From Zoroaster sp. YZ-2022 (lineage: Eukaryota; Echinodermata; Asteroidea; Forcipulatida; Zoroasteridae), in NCBI GenBank assembly GCA_029582265.1, contig CM055837.1, positions 2,961,148 to 3,025,147 of the forward strand: a stretch of DNA of 64,000 nt. Reading direction: 5' to 3'. The notes beneath the pieces are model-generated. The model made no database searches. It had not been told where the DNA came from and saw nothing but the letters and a program-made list of their open reading frames with translations. This document shows, one piece after another, positions 16,201 to 25,700 of this stretch. Within the stretch, counting starts at the first letter, position 1. Every line of letters starts with the position of its first letter. The translations under genes were made by a program, and so were the position numbers.

Positions 16201-17076
16201 GGTACCATCACCAGCCTCACATCAAATACTTCACATCATTATAGTTGCTTACTTTTTCATGTACTGGGTCAGTCGAGTCAACTCTGATGTTTTGTAGAAA
16301 TCCCAACAACCTGTCGTCCTTTCTCTGTTGCTCGTTCAAGACTTCAGGATTTTCTGTGGTGGAAAAAACACCTTAATTGTATTTCAATATTACTTTTAAG
16401 GCGATATCTTTTAAGGCCATGTAAATATAAAAATAAATGATTGGTAATCCTTGTTTGACCAACTTGTTGACGCCCGACTTGGGTTTTTTTAAATTTTACT
16501 ATTTTGATTATGAAATTTTTTCTCTAGACCTGTTTTATTTTAAAGGAGGGGTCACCAATTTTATTTTATAAATGGTTTTACTTTTCTTGAATTATCACCA
16601 GATGCAAATTATATAGAGCTGCTAAAATGTGCTTAGCAAAGAATTAAGCATTAACTACCAATCAAATTACAATTTTTTTATTGAAATTTGGATTTAACCT
16701 GTGAAACTTGCTAAGTAAATTTTTCTGGTAAGATTCTACTTTGAGGCTCTACGAAATTGTACCCCATTTTGTACAAAGTCAACAACAGACTACCAGTCAA
16801 ATTACACTGATTTTGTATTGTAGTTTGGATGTAACCAATGAAACTTGCTAAGTTTTCTGGTAAGCATGTTTTCTGCTTAGGGGCTTCTAATGGATCCTAC
16901 AATTTATAAAATGTGGTAAAAATTTTAACTTGCTTCGTACTTTGCTGAAGTTCTTGGATTGCCCGTGCTGTGCTAGGATGTCTTGGTGCTGGTGTTGTTT
17001 TAGATTTACCAATGAATCTGTGAGCGCGATTCTCCACATTAAACCTCTGTAGTCCTATTTTGAGTGTGTTCCCCAT
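10270..17076 (-). CDS. NDUFAF4: NDUFAF4, mitochondrial complex I assembly factor 4
   Basis: Helps assemble the early membrane arm of respiratory complex I at the mitochondrial inner membrane. Four coding exons on the minus strand: 17076-16941, 16353-16253, 11379-11197 and 10407-10270. GT-AG junctions and phases (1, 0, 0) all agree, giving 185 residues against 175 in human. The start MGNTLKIGLQRFNVENRAHR matches the vertebrate N-terminus, with Gly2 as in the myristoylatable family start. It is followed by TPAPRHPST, then RKDDRLLGFLQNIRVDSTDP, then the C-terminal GRLTVPMAIEMLAKHK and KDYKLELTDTKNILEYF. Intron 2 (11380-16252) is nearly 5 kb and almost all repeats. No lesion is seen. Confidence 0.92.
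11619..13448. repeat. 59/60-bp satellite, about 31 copies, in NDUFAF4 intron 2
   Basis: Monomer reads roughly TGTCTGTAAATGCATCCATA, CTTNATAAGAATCAAGAGAT, RTGTACAGAAACCAACCAA. The first three monomers are 60 bp and the rest 59 bp. Blocks of subtypes follow one another: TTGATAAG with GAGAGATG, TTGATCAG with GATGCGCAC, then TTCATAAG and TTTATAAG with GATATGTAC; the last unit reverts to GATGCGCAC. A single monomer-like copy inside a dispersed repeat lies at 21239-21275. Confidence 0.97.
14677..15315. mobile_element. PIF/Harbinger-like non-autonomous element nested in the hAT
   Basis: Inverted termini GGCCGTATTCATAAAAATAA and TTATTTTTATGAATACGGCC flanked by TA on both sides. The subterminal words AGTAAAAGCAATTACTT recur. 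A minus-strand frame (about 14850-15090) contains a short Harbinger transposase-like stretch (NRDEVNPTIYRTLLRFDKEN). Superfamily assignment is tentative. Confidence 0.55.
15440..15770 (+). pseudogene. LINE reverse transcriptase C-terminal fragment (jockey/CR1/L2-like), frameshifted
   Basis: Reads WFGRISKNELRKLESVIRNA, AERIIGTGLPSLFSLYQECT and FKFLPSGKDFKIL in one frame, then continues in another frame as KRFIDSFYPSAVKVFN. This is the usual LINE tail order (tRNA/RNase-like end, LPSG, SFxPSAVxxFN). A frameshift near 15690 and the loss of everything upstream make it a dead fragment. Confidence 0.7.
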
Positions 17077-17329
17077 GGCAATGGAGAACTAGATAGAGAG
17101 AAAGACAATTCAGAAAGATATATTATAAGGTTAAAGATGTATCCCTGTAGATTTTCATTAGTTTAAATGCAATTACTTTTTTTCTTTATCATTATGTTGT
17201 ATTCATCTGCTTTTTTGTATAATTTAAAAATAATTATTTGTAAGAATCTATGGCAGACCCTGTCAATTTTTTTTATTACAATTGTAAGAATGCTATTCTT
17301 TTTTCAGGGTCTTTCTCACTCTTCATTAA

Positions 17330-17591
17330 CCCTAACCCCCTAGGTATTCTGGCTAGGAACCTTCCTGAATCCTCCAAAATCCAGTGTACTTTTGGAAACA
17401 TTCCCTTATCTTCAAAATGCACCATGCATTTTCATTGGTCGTTCATATTCAGCACTTATGGCCTGTACTTTTACTTAGTAAGGTAGTAATTTTGCCTCAT
17501 TTGAAGAGGTGAATGTACCAGTTTCCAATAGTGCTGAATTTTTCCAAAAACTGCCCCTTGGAGGATTTTAATGGATTTGGGGTGGTTAGGG
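17330..17591. mobile_element. TTAA-flanked MITE with CCCTAACC terminus
   Basis: TTAACCCTAACCCCCTAGGT at the left and GGTGGTTAGGGTTAA at the right; TTAA at 17326-17329 and 17592-17595. A truncated relative in inverse orientation lies at about 33153-33340 (shared AATTCAGCACTNTTGGAAAC and GCATTTTGAAG blocks). Confidence 0.7.
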
Positions 17592-17595
17592 TTAA

Positions 17596-19390
17596 CTTTA
17601 GTTAGAAGTACATGTGACTCAGACTCAATTCTAATTGCATTTTTTGTGACTCAGTCTCGAGTCACCACGTACAATGACTCTGACTCTGACAGCTGTGATT
17701 AACTGATTGACAAGTTTTTAAGTGTTCGCCTGTCATGTTTTGTAACAATGTAGGCCTACTTGTCTTTATTTACATCAGGTAAAGAATGGAAACGTAGCAT
17801 AAATCTACCAATTTTTTCTCAAACTGACAAATTTCTCTACAAAACATGACATTGGGGGCAAACAAAGGAGAAGAAAATGTAGTTAAGTGATGTCTAGAAT
17901 CAATATTTTAGGAGATTTTGAACAGTGAACTTGTGCACATCCAGTGTAACTTTATTGTGTAGTCAGAGACGGTGAGATGTTGGTAATTTTGTCGTCTGCT
18001 AAAAAACCACAACTACAAAAAATATCATTTTGTGCACAAAGAGGAGGTTGTTTACTAAAATCTTTCCAAAATTATAACTGTGCAAGAAGAACACACAAGT
18101 TGTCGTCAAATGGAGCAATACTTACAAATTAATTCTGTCACGAGTCAAGTTCAGTTTTTTACAAAACATGGAAAAATCAGCATGATGATATAATGTATGG
18201 ATCATAGTGTTCCCTGCACTGTTTGAACCTAATTTTGTTCGCTCGCGAAGTCACCAGACTAACTTTCACGCATTATGGCGCCCTCTGTTGGTATTATTCG
18301 GCTAACTACATTTCAGTGAGTGTTTTAGTTTTACCATGGTTTTACCCTCACGTATCTCACAATAATTATCAAGAAACTAAAAATGCAATGAATGTACGGT
18401 TTCTGGTTACAAAACAAATCAAATTAGACCAATGGCAACGGTTAGGGCACGGAAATGGGGGGGGGGGGGGGCAACGTTTGAATGGGGAACATTTTGAGAA
18501 CACTCGAACCATGGGAAGGAAAAGACAGGATTTCCCCAAGTGGGCGTGGCAAAAGTGAAATGTCTTAAAATCCTGAATTTCTGTTGGGTATCAACCACTG
18601 ACCCCTGGTCAGTATAATAGAGATGCAGTGGGACTGTTGGGCATGTGACCTCATCTCCACGCCGTATAGTTACGTCACTGATTAATGTGGTGGCGCCAGG
18701 CTTGGAAATGCGACGGGAAAAAAAATTATACCATGATTATACCATGCTTAATATGCGGCAGAGGCACCCCCAAATGTCCCCATACACTAACACACTGTTG
18801 TTCTATTGTTAACGAACCCCTCTCCCCGAAATCCTCTAAAGAATTCCTAAGATTCTTGGAACACAATGAAGACACAATGGGAGGGGGTGCACTCTGCCGT
18901 ATATCGGGCATCATATGGGAAAATGATCGTGGTTAATGGAGAAACAGGAAGGATGGGTTTGGTGGTCGGATGTGCCCCACATGAAGCATAAATTATCATT
19001 TAAACACGTCATGCAAGCGCTTTTGGTATTACCCAAGCATAATCTGTGTAATGGATACATTTCAATATTCCATTCGACCAAGAGTGGGACAACATTATTG
19101 GGGTTCCAAGTTCAAAAGCGTTGTTTAAAGGTCTACCATAGATAAGCATTGAAAACATTGGTGGAATGTACTATGCATTAACCTTATCAAGGTCACAGGG
19201 TGGGAATATATTCAAATACATGTAACCCAAATTTGACAATACCAAAATTACAGATTTGTAATTCACTATGGAGACACTTATTTTAGTAAAGTGTATTTAT
19301 TTCTGCAATGTTTTGTTTTCAATTTGTAAGCTACCTAAATGCAGTGGCAGATCCTGCATCGGATGTGATCTGATTTTAGTTTTTAAATTT
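17596..19390. other. Intergenic DNA, no gene recognised
   Basis: AT-rich intergenic sequence. 17860-18010 resembles dispersed blocks near 26740-27060 and 47700-47850 (GAGATGTTGGNNATTTTGTC, then GTCTGCTAAA). A run of 12 G's lies at about 18458. Open frames here are short and have no recognisable motifs. Confidence 0.5.
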
Positions 19391-19394
19391 CTTT

Positions 19395-19675
19395 GCTATA
19401 GGGAAGGTACAACATTGGTAATGTTGGCAAAACAGCTCCTAAACGTATGCTTACTTTCTTTGAATCAAGATATACATTAACCACCAACCTTCAGTTTTAT
19501 TCAGCTCTATGCGGAATCCAAATCATGAGAAACGTGTGAAAAAGTATTCACAATTTTTACAGAAAACGCAGCAAAAACTTAAAATTCGTATCTTTAACAG
19601 CTTCTCACTACATTACTTTTTGGATAATCATTCTATAAATTTTTTAATTAGATCCTTACCAATGTTGTCCCTTTA
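19395..19675. mobile_element. MITE with AAAGGGAAGGTACAACATTGG end
   Basis: Left end GGGAAGGTACAACATTGGTA, followed by ATGTTGGCAAAACAG and CTTTGAATCAAGATATACAT; right end CCAATGTTGTCCCTTTAA near 19660-19675. The same left block is tandemly amplified at 33757-34190 (opposite strand) and appears at 24658 and 33113. Confidence 0.55.
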
Positions 19676-19716
19676 ATCCTGATAATATAATCGAGGCAGT
19701 TATCGATATTTTGTTT

Positions 19717-19939
19717 TTAAAGGGGCAGTATCGCCACAATCAACAGGGCATGGAATCAGAATGCTAGTTTTAGATTAACTCAGTGAATGCCATAATACCC
19801 CCACATGATAAGGTCATATTACTGTTACTGCTGCAGAAATGAGACATTAATTTTCAGTCACTGCGTTAATCTTAAACTAAAACATTGATTCTTCCCTGTG
19901 GAAAGTCTGCTCTGATCGTGACAATACTGTCCCTTTAAA
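19717..19939. mobile_element. Complete miniature element, AAAGGGACAGTATCGTCACG family
   Basis: Left TTTAAAGGGGCAGTATCGCC; right TGATCGTGACAATACTGTCC then CTTTAA, forming an approximately 25-bp inverted repeat. The interior has ACAGGGCATGGAATC and GTCACTGCGTTAATCTTAAA. This is the best full-length copy of the family in the window (about 220 bp). Confidence 0.75.
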
Positions 19940-20222
19940 TCACATCCTTTCAAGTTCTTTGTTTTAAATAAGCATTACAAACTGGCCTATTTAAACTAGT
20001 TATATTAATATTTCAATTTTAATATCAACAAAGTAAATTATCAAACATAAAAACATAATCATCAACGAACAATCATCATTTTTGAGTGAGTTTTGAGTGA
20101 GATAATAAAAATGTATAAATACATCAAGTTATCACATAAGGAACTTATTTATTCAAAAATGTGACTTCCAAATTTGCACGGAAATGTTTCATTTTCATAA
20201 TTTCTTGGCTACATATTTTACA

Positions 20223-20521
20223 CCCTACTATTGATGCACTTTAGTGGAAAGTTGCTGTAGAGGTCAAAACCAGCCAAATGCCCGTTTTGACTGTTGACCC
20301 AAATGTGCACACAGGGGCATTTTTGACTGGTTTTGATCACCTTGAACAATACCAGACAATGTTTTTACCAGTCAAAAACGGTCGACTAATTTTGACCTGT
20401 AAATGTACTTACTACACGTAAGGTTTGACAGTGTTTGACTTGTAAAGTGTGCACTAGATATACCTTGGCAAGTACATCAACATTTTGACTGATTTTGACC
20501 CTTGTAGTAGTAGTAGTAGGG
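20223..20521. mobile_element. TTAA-flanked MITE, CCCTCCTAC terminus, family B (inverse copy)
   Basis: Reverse-oriented relative of 5188-5466: CAGTCAAAAACGGTCGACTA, GACCTGTAAATGTACTTACT and GTATACCTTGGCAAG-type blocks are shared. The right end is GTAGTAGTAGTAGGGTTAA; the left terminus CCCTACTATTG is degenerate. Confidence 0.7.
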
Positions 20522-20664
20522 TTAATAAAAATATATGATATTGGTTTGAATCAGGGGCAGTTAAAATAGAACAATGTGTTGTCGCAGTTTCAGGGTAAAT
20601 TAGGATCAAGACATCAATGTTTTAAAATCAGTATACACTTTTGGTAAAATGCCTGTTACAAGGT

Positions 20665-20666
<2 letters not shown>

Positions 20667-20699
<33 letters not shown>

Positions 20700-20706
20700 T
20701 AATAAC

Positions 20707-20749
<43 letters not shown>

Positions 20750-21082
20750 TATATATTATATAGCGCACGTATCCACCAACTGAGTGGTGCTCAAGGCGCA
20801 TTATATCATTACCCCTGCTCATAAGGCTCATAAATCATTCCTGAAACCATCTCAGCTCCCTGGGGAGTATACAGCTCAATTGCTGCCATTACAGCGCATA
20901 TAGGGCTAATCAACCAACTCTGCCCTCACAGGTATCCATTTAACCCCTGGGTGGAGAGAAGCAATTATGGTTAAGTGTCTTGCTCAAGGACACAAGTGTC
21001 ACGGCCGGGATTCGAACCCACATTCTGCTGCTAACACCAGAACTTGAGTCCGGTAAGCTAGACCGCTCGGCCACGACACTCC
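20667..21082 (-). mobile_element. tRNA-Leu(CAA)-headed SINE, minus strand
   Basis: On the minus strand: GTGTCGTGGCCGAGCGGTCT (box A), anticodon-arm ACTCAAGTT, box B GGTTCGAATCC, then a GTCCTTGAGCAAGACACTTA core, a GAGCTGTATACTCCCCAGGG body, GGTGGATACGTGCGCTATAT and an (ATT)n tail about 80 bp long. The head has the tRNA-Leu(CAA) pattern. Five other headed copies and one headless copy are listed. Confidence 0.9.
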
Positions 21083-21235
21083 ATTAGTCAGGATTTAGAT
21101 ATAGGGTGTAAAAATTTTCTGGAAATTCCAAAATTAGGGTGTCCAAATTGTTCACTTACAATACTTTGACATGTAAATGACAGATGAAACAGGGGTGTAC
21201 AAAAGACACCCAGACACCCCTCTGGCTAATACTAT

Positions 21236-21520
21236 GGTCTGTAAATGCATCCATACTTTATAAGAATCAAGAGATATGTATAAAATATGTGAAAGGTTTC
21301 AGCTTATTTCCTTGTGTCGTTAAGGAGAAACATAGTAAACAAATTATTCAGATTGTTCGTATTCATTCTAACATGGGATTCCTGTCTTCAGATGGCGGTA
21401 ATTATTTGTGGAAATTATTTCACCAATTTTACTGAAATGATAGCACTTGAAACAGAGATATTTCAAGGGACGTTTGATACCATCATCAACTTTACACCAA
21501 ATATGTTTTATGAAAAACTG
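21236..21520. repeat. Dispersed repeat containing one 59-bp satellite monomer
   Basis: GTCTGTAAATGCATCCATAC, TTTATAAGAATCAAGAGATA, followed by TGAAAGGTTTCAGCTTATTT and a downstream ATTTCAAGGGACGTTTGATA block. The same order follows the satellite array at 13449, and fragments occur near 10960, 36524-36620, 37030-37090 and 55860-55935. This is the likely single-copy source of the satellite. Confidence 0.65.
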
Positions 21521-22257
21521 TTTTTGAGATTACCAATAGTGTATATGGGGTTTGAACCTATTGCTTTCATTAACCAGTTAGCGTCGGAGGCCGTGTATAC
21601 ACGCAATTTTTTTTTTGCACCACGGATCGGAGTGTCTAAACACGCCATAGGAAACTCCGGAATATTTGTATGCATGCTCGGTTGACGTGGGAACGAGCTG
21701 AGCATACAGTGACATGCTCGGTAGACGTAGCCACGCGCTGTGGAAGCTTCCATTAACGTGTTTGTGTGGGAAAAAGAAACCCGCACAGGGGCCCAGAAAA
21801 ACTTTTTTATTCCCGACGCGAACTAGTTAACAATGCTCAGATACAGCACCATTTAAAAATATGACATGATTGACAACTTGAACTAATACAAAACAAGGAA
21901 AATTTACAATCATTTGCATTTGTGAATGTAAATTTCTGGACATGCAAAATGAACTATGTATACAAGTCAGTGAACGTTTTCGGTTGTAATGCTACACAAA
22001 ATTGAAGAAATGATGATTCTTAAAATGAAGTATACTTACTTTGTGTACACCTTTTAACCTGTGCTTAAAATATCACATTTGCGGTCGGTATCACAAAATA
22101 TTTCAACATGTAACTCGAAAGAGACTTATTTTGGCAATTGCTCCTTGGTCTTTGTCTTTGTGCTTCTTGAAATTTTGCCATACACATTTTGGTTTTTTAA
22201 CAGAAATCTTGCTCCTAAAAACTCACAGTTCAAGGCGTTTTAACAAGTAAATAAGCA

Positions 22258-22690
22258 CGTGTGTATAGCACTGTATGCTCAGTGCTTTCCGAGTGTCTTT
22301 CCGAGTCGCCTGTGTAGTTTTTTCACAGACACTCAGAAAGCACTGAGCATACAGTGCTATACACATGTCGGTGTAGGGCAAAATTAAATCAATTGTTTAT
22401 CTCCCGACACAAGAATTTCACCAATCTATATATATCGCGGAACCCGCTGCTATATAGGAATCTAGCCAGCCAATCGTCATCGGGCAAGCTCGGTGGTCGA
22501 GAGGTTAAGACGTCTGCACTAGTAAGCAGGAGGTCGTGGGTTCGAATCCCACCCGAGTTGCCTGTGTAGTTTTTTTCACAGACACTCGGAAAGTACTGAG
22601 CATACAGTGCTATACACACGTCGGTGTAGGGCAAAATTAAATCAATTGTTTATCTCCCGACGCAAGAATTTCACCAATCTATATAAATAA
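22258..22690 (+). mobile_element. tRNA-Thr-like-headed SINE with inverted partial copy
   Basis: The tRNA-like head is at 22487-22559: 7-bp acceptor AGCTCGG/CCGAGTT, box A GGTCGAGAGGTTAAGACG, anticodon loop CTAGTAA (AGT, Thr pattern), T arm GTGGGTTCGAATCCCAC. The body CACAGACACTCGGAAAGTAC, TGAGCATACAGTGCTATACA, then TTAAATCAATTGTTTATC also occurs upstream at 22330-22440, and inverted at 22262-22300, making a long hairpin. Another copy lies at 28965-29180 (minus). Confidence 0.8.
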
Positions 22691-22782
22691 GCATGTGTCG
22701 TTTCACATACGAACATTTTGAAACATCTGACGAACCCCCAAATGCACTGCTGCATAAAAAAATAAACGTAACACACTGAATG

Positions 22783-22788
22783 TTTATT
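22783..22788 (-). terminator. NUS1 poly(A) signal AATAAA
   Basis: Minus-strand AATAAA begins 5 nt after the NUS1 TAA stop (22796-22794), implying a very short 3' UTR. Confidence 0.6.
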
Positions 22789-22793
22789 CCAAA

Positions 22794-25700
22794 TTACTTT
22801 CCTAATCTCTGCTGTGTTCTTGCATATTTATGCAGTATGTCTAGGAATGATTCGTATTCTATACTCCAATGAGTTGGACACGATCTGTAAACAGACAAAG
22901 ATGAGAACACCATTAGTAAATATCTTACAAAAATCATTTGACAAACCTTTAAAACAAATAATAATAATTGGGTTGCATATTGCTGTGAAAATCTTTAAGT
23001 GTTAACCCAAGCGCCCTTCAAAAACTGGCTAGACAGTATGCCCAATGCAACAACATCCATCAGTTGTCCAAGTGTGTAGCTGCCCTAACCCCCTTCAATA
23101 ACTGCCTAGACACCCTGCCCAATGCAACAACATCCATCAGTAGTCCAAGTGTGTAGCTGCCCTAACCCCCTTCAATAACTGCCTAGACACCCTGCTCAAT
23201 GCAACAACATCCATCAGTAGTCCAAGTGTGTAGCTGCCCTAACCCCCTTCAATAACTGCCTAGACACCCTGCTCAATGCAACAACATCCATCAGTTGTCC
23301 AAGTGTGTAGCTGCCCTAACCCTCTTCAATAACTGCCTAGACACCCTGCCCAATGCAACAACATCCATCAGTAGTCCAAGTGTGTAGCTGCCCTAACCCC
23401 CTTCAATAACTGCTTAGACACCCTGCTCAATGCAACAACATCCATCAGTTGTCCAAGTGTGAAGCTGCCCTAACCCCCTTCAGTAACTGGCTAGACACCC
23501 TGCTCAATGCAACAACATCCATCAGTTGTCCAAGTGTGTAGCTGCCCTAACCCTCTTCAATAACTGCCTAGACACCCTGCTCAATGCAACAACATCCATC
23601 AGTTGTCCAAGTGTGACGCTGCCCTAACCCCCTTCAATAACTGGCTAGACACCCTGCTCAATGCAACAACATCCATCAGTTGTCCAAGTGTGAAGCTGCC
23701 CCAACCCTCTTCAATAACTGCCTAGACACCCTGCTCAATGCAACAACATCCATCAGTTGTCCAAGTGTGAAGCTGCCCTAACCCTCTTCAATAACTGCCT
23801 AGACACCCTGCTCAATGCAACAACATCCATCAGTTGTCCAAGTGTGAAGCCTGCTGAGTGCAACAAGATCCATCAGCAAAAACAAGAGAACTTGCATTTT
23901 CAGCTCACTTAAAAAAAGATTCAACATAAATGTGTTGCATTCTAATTAGCTCTGCATAGCTACAGCTAATAATAGCAAAATTGGCCGTATTTGAGTGAAG
24001 TGCTATAAAACCAAACTTTTCACTTACAAAAACTCGGTGAGACGAATTTGCCATGGAAGATATCCACACAGACTTTCCGTCGGCCCAAACTTCACCAGGA
24101 GATCGGGGTCTGGAAAACCTTTGGTTGCTACACAAATGATCATAAAAATAGCTGAGACAAATACATTAACCCTCCTACTGTTTGACCATTTGAAACCATT
24201 CAAAATTTCCACTTACCAAAATGCCCATTGGTTTTGAACACACATGGTGATACCATTTGAACAGTGTTGGTAGCAAGCTTTACTACCATTCAAATCCATT
24301 CAATCCATTGATTCACCACTTAGAAGTATCCAAACAAGGTTTTGTATTAGCTGTACTACCATTTGGAAAGATCCAAACAAGGTTTTGTATTAGCTGACCT
24401 ACCATTCAAAACCATTTGGGGGAATCAATACTGTACACAGTTATTTCACCATTCAAAACCACAAAAGCGAATGGTTTCAAATGGTGGATCAACTTGTATG
24501 AAAAAGGTACCAGAAGTAGGAGGGTTAATTGTATATAAAGATTCAAATGGATGTTATTAAACCCACTTTCTTCCCAGATAACGAAAATGTGTTGATTTTC
24601 TTTTGTTTGTTAAATGACTCTTCTGTTGTTTCAATATAAGGATGATGATCAAATATAAAGGGAAGGTAGAACATTGGTAACCTGTATATAAAATTACAGA
24701 AATATTATCCGAAAATTAACTTGAAGATGGAAAAGGTGCCGATCATCTAGAAAAGTGCTCTCAGGTTAGAGAAAACATACAAAAAAAAATACAAAATTTG
24801 CAATTTTTCAAAAGATTGCCAGATAGCCACTTTCTGCTCTTGGTGTTACATACAACTTACCATGTAACATAGAGTTGACCAAGTCTGTGTTTATGTCTGC
24901 TGGTTTGAGTGTACGATTGGCTACAGCATGACAGTAATCACCCGCTGTCCGGACTAGGTCAAGTTTACCATCTGAAGGGGATAGGAGTGCAATGTGGACC
25001 TGTGCTCCTTCTGCAAAAATAAAAAAACAAACAAATATTCGTCAAGAGTATGAACATATCAGGGGGATGATTGGGCAGTTTTGAAAAATCCACGTGAATT
25101 TTGCTAGGGGTATTGGGGCCGCTGTTGTGAACAGCGCTGGGGTGAAATCTATAGTTCTGAGCGTTTGCTTTGCTTTCCTTTATTGCTTAAATCTTAAAAA
25201 TCTGGAGGATCACAACATTGCGATTTGTAAAAATCCGAAAATCTGGACAAATCTGGACAAATCTGGACAAATCACACCCCTGACATTTATTGGTAAAATG
25301 GTAATTATAGATGAAGCTCTTCTTTTTATCTTCTGATTTTTTTAACAGATTTTTATAACCTGAAAATTGTGGTTTAAGCTATTTTTCCAGAAATAAAATT
25401 GTTTAGTCTGAAAATTAGATTTGGTTAAATGATAAACGATTATTTCACAACATTAACCCTAACTTTCCCAAATCCTCCAAAATCCTCTTTGGAAAAGTGA
25501 AGGATTTTGAAGGATTGAGGTTACATGCTACATGCTCTTTGCTAAAGTGAAGGATTTTAGAGGATTGAGGTTATTAGGCATACTTGCCTTTCCATGGTAC
25601 ATGTACATCCATGTTTGTTGTAGTGATTGCAAGGTCAGTGCTTGGGTCAGTGGACACTGTTTATTGCTCCATGCATGCGGGGAGGTTCCCTGGCCATGTA

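Noticed and set aside
17330..17591. CCCTAACCC motifs as interstitial telomeric repeats (also 33452, 36380)
   Set aside because: Only one or two units, always located at the termini of TTAA-flanked elements; they are transposon ends.
20628..20831. Leucine-rich frame (poly-Leu)
   Set aside because: Translation of the (ATT)n tail of a SINE.
22487..22559. Functional tRNA-Thr gene
   Set aside because: Good cloverleaf, but it is the head of a repeated SINE with a conserved 3' body and a second copy at 28965-29180.
23006..23850. CRISPR-like array
   Set aside because: The 77-bp unit is repeated without unique spacers, in a eukaryotic intron.
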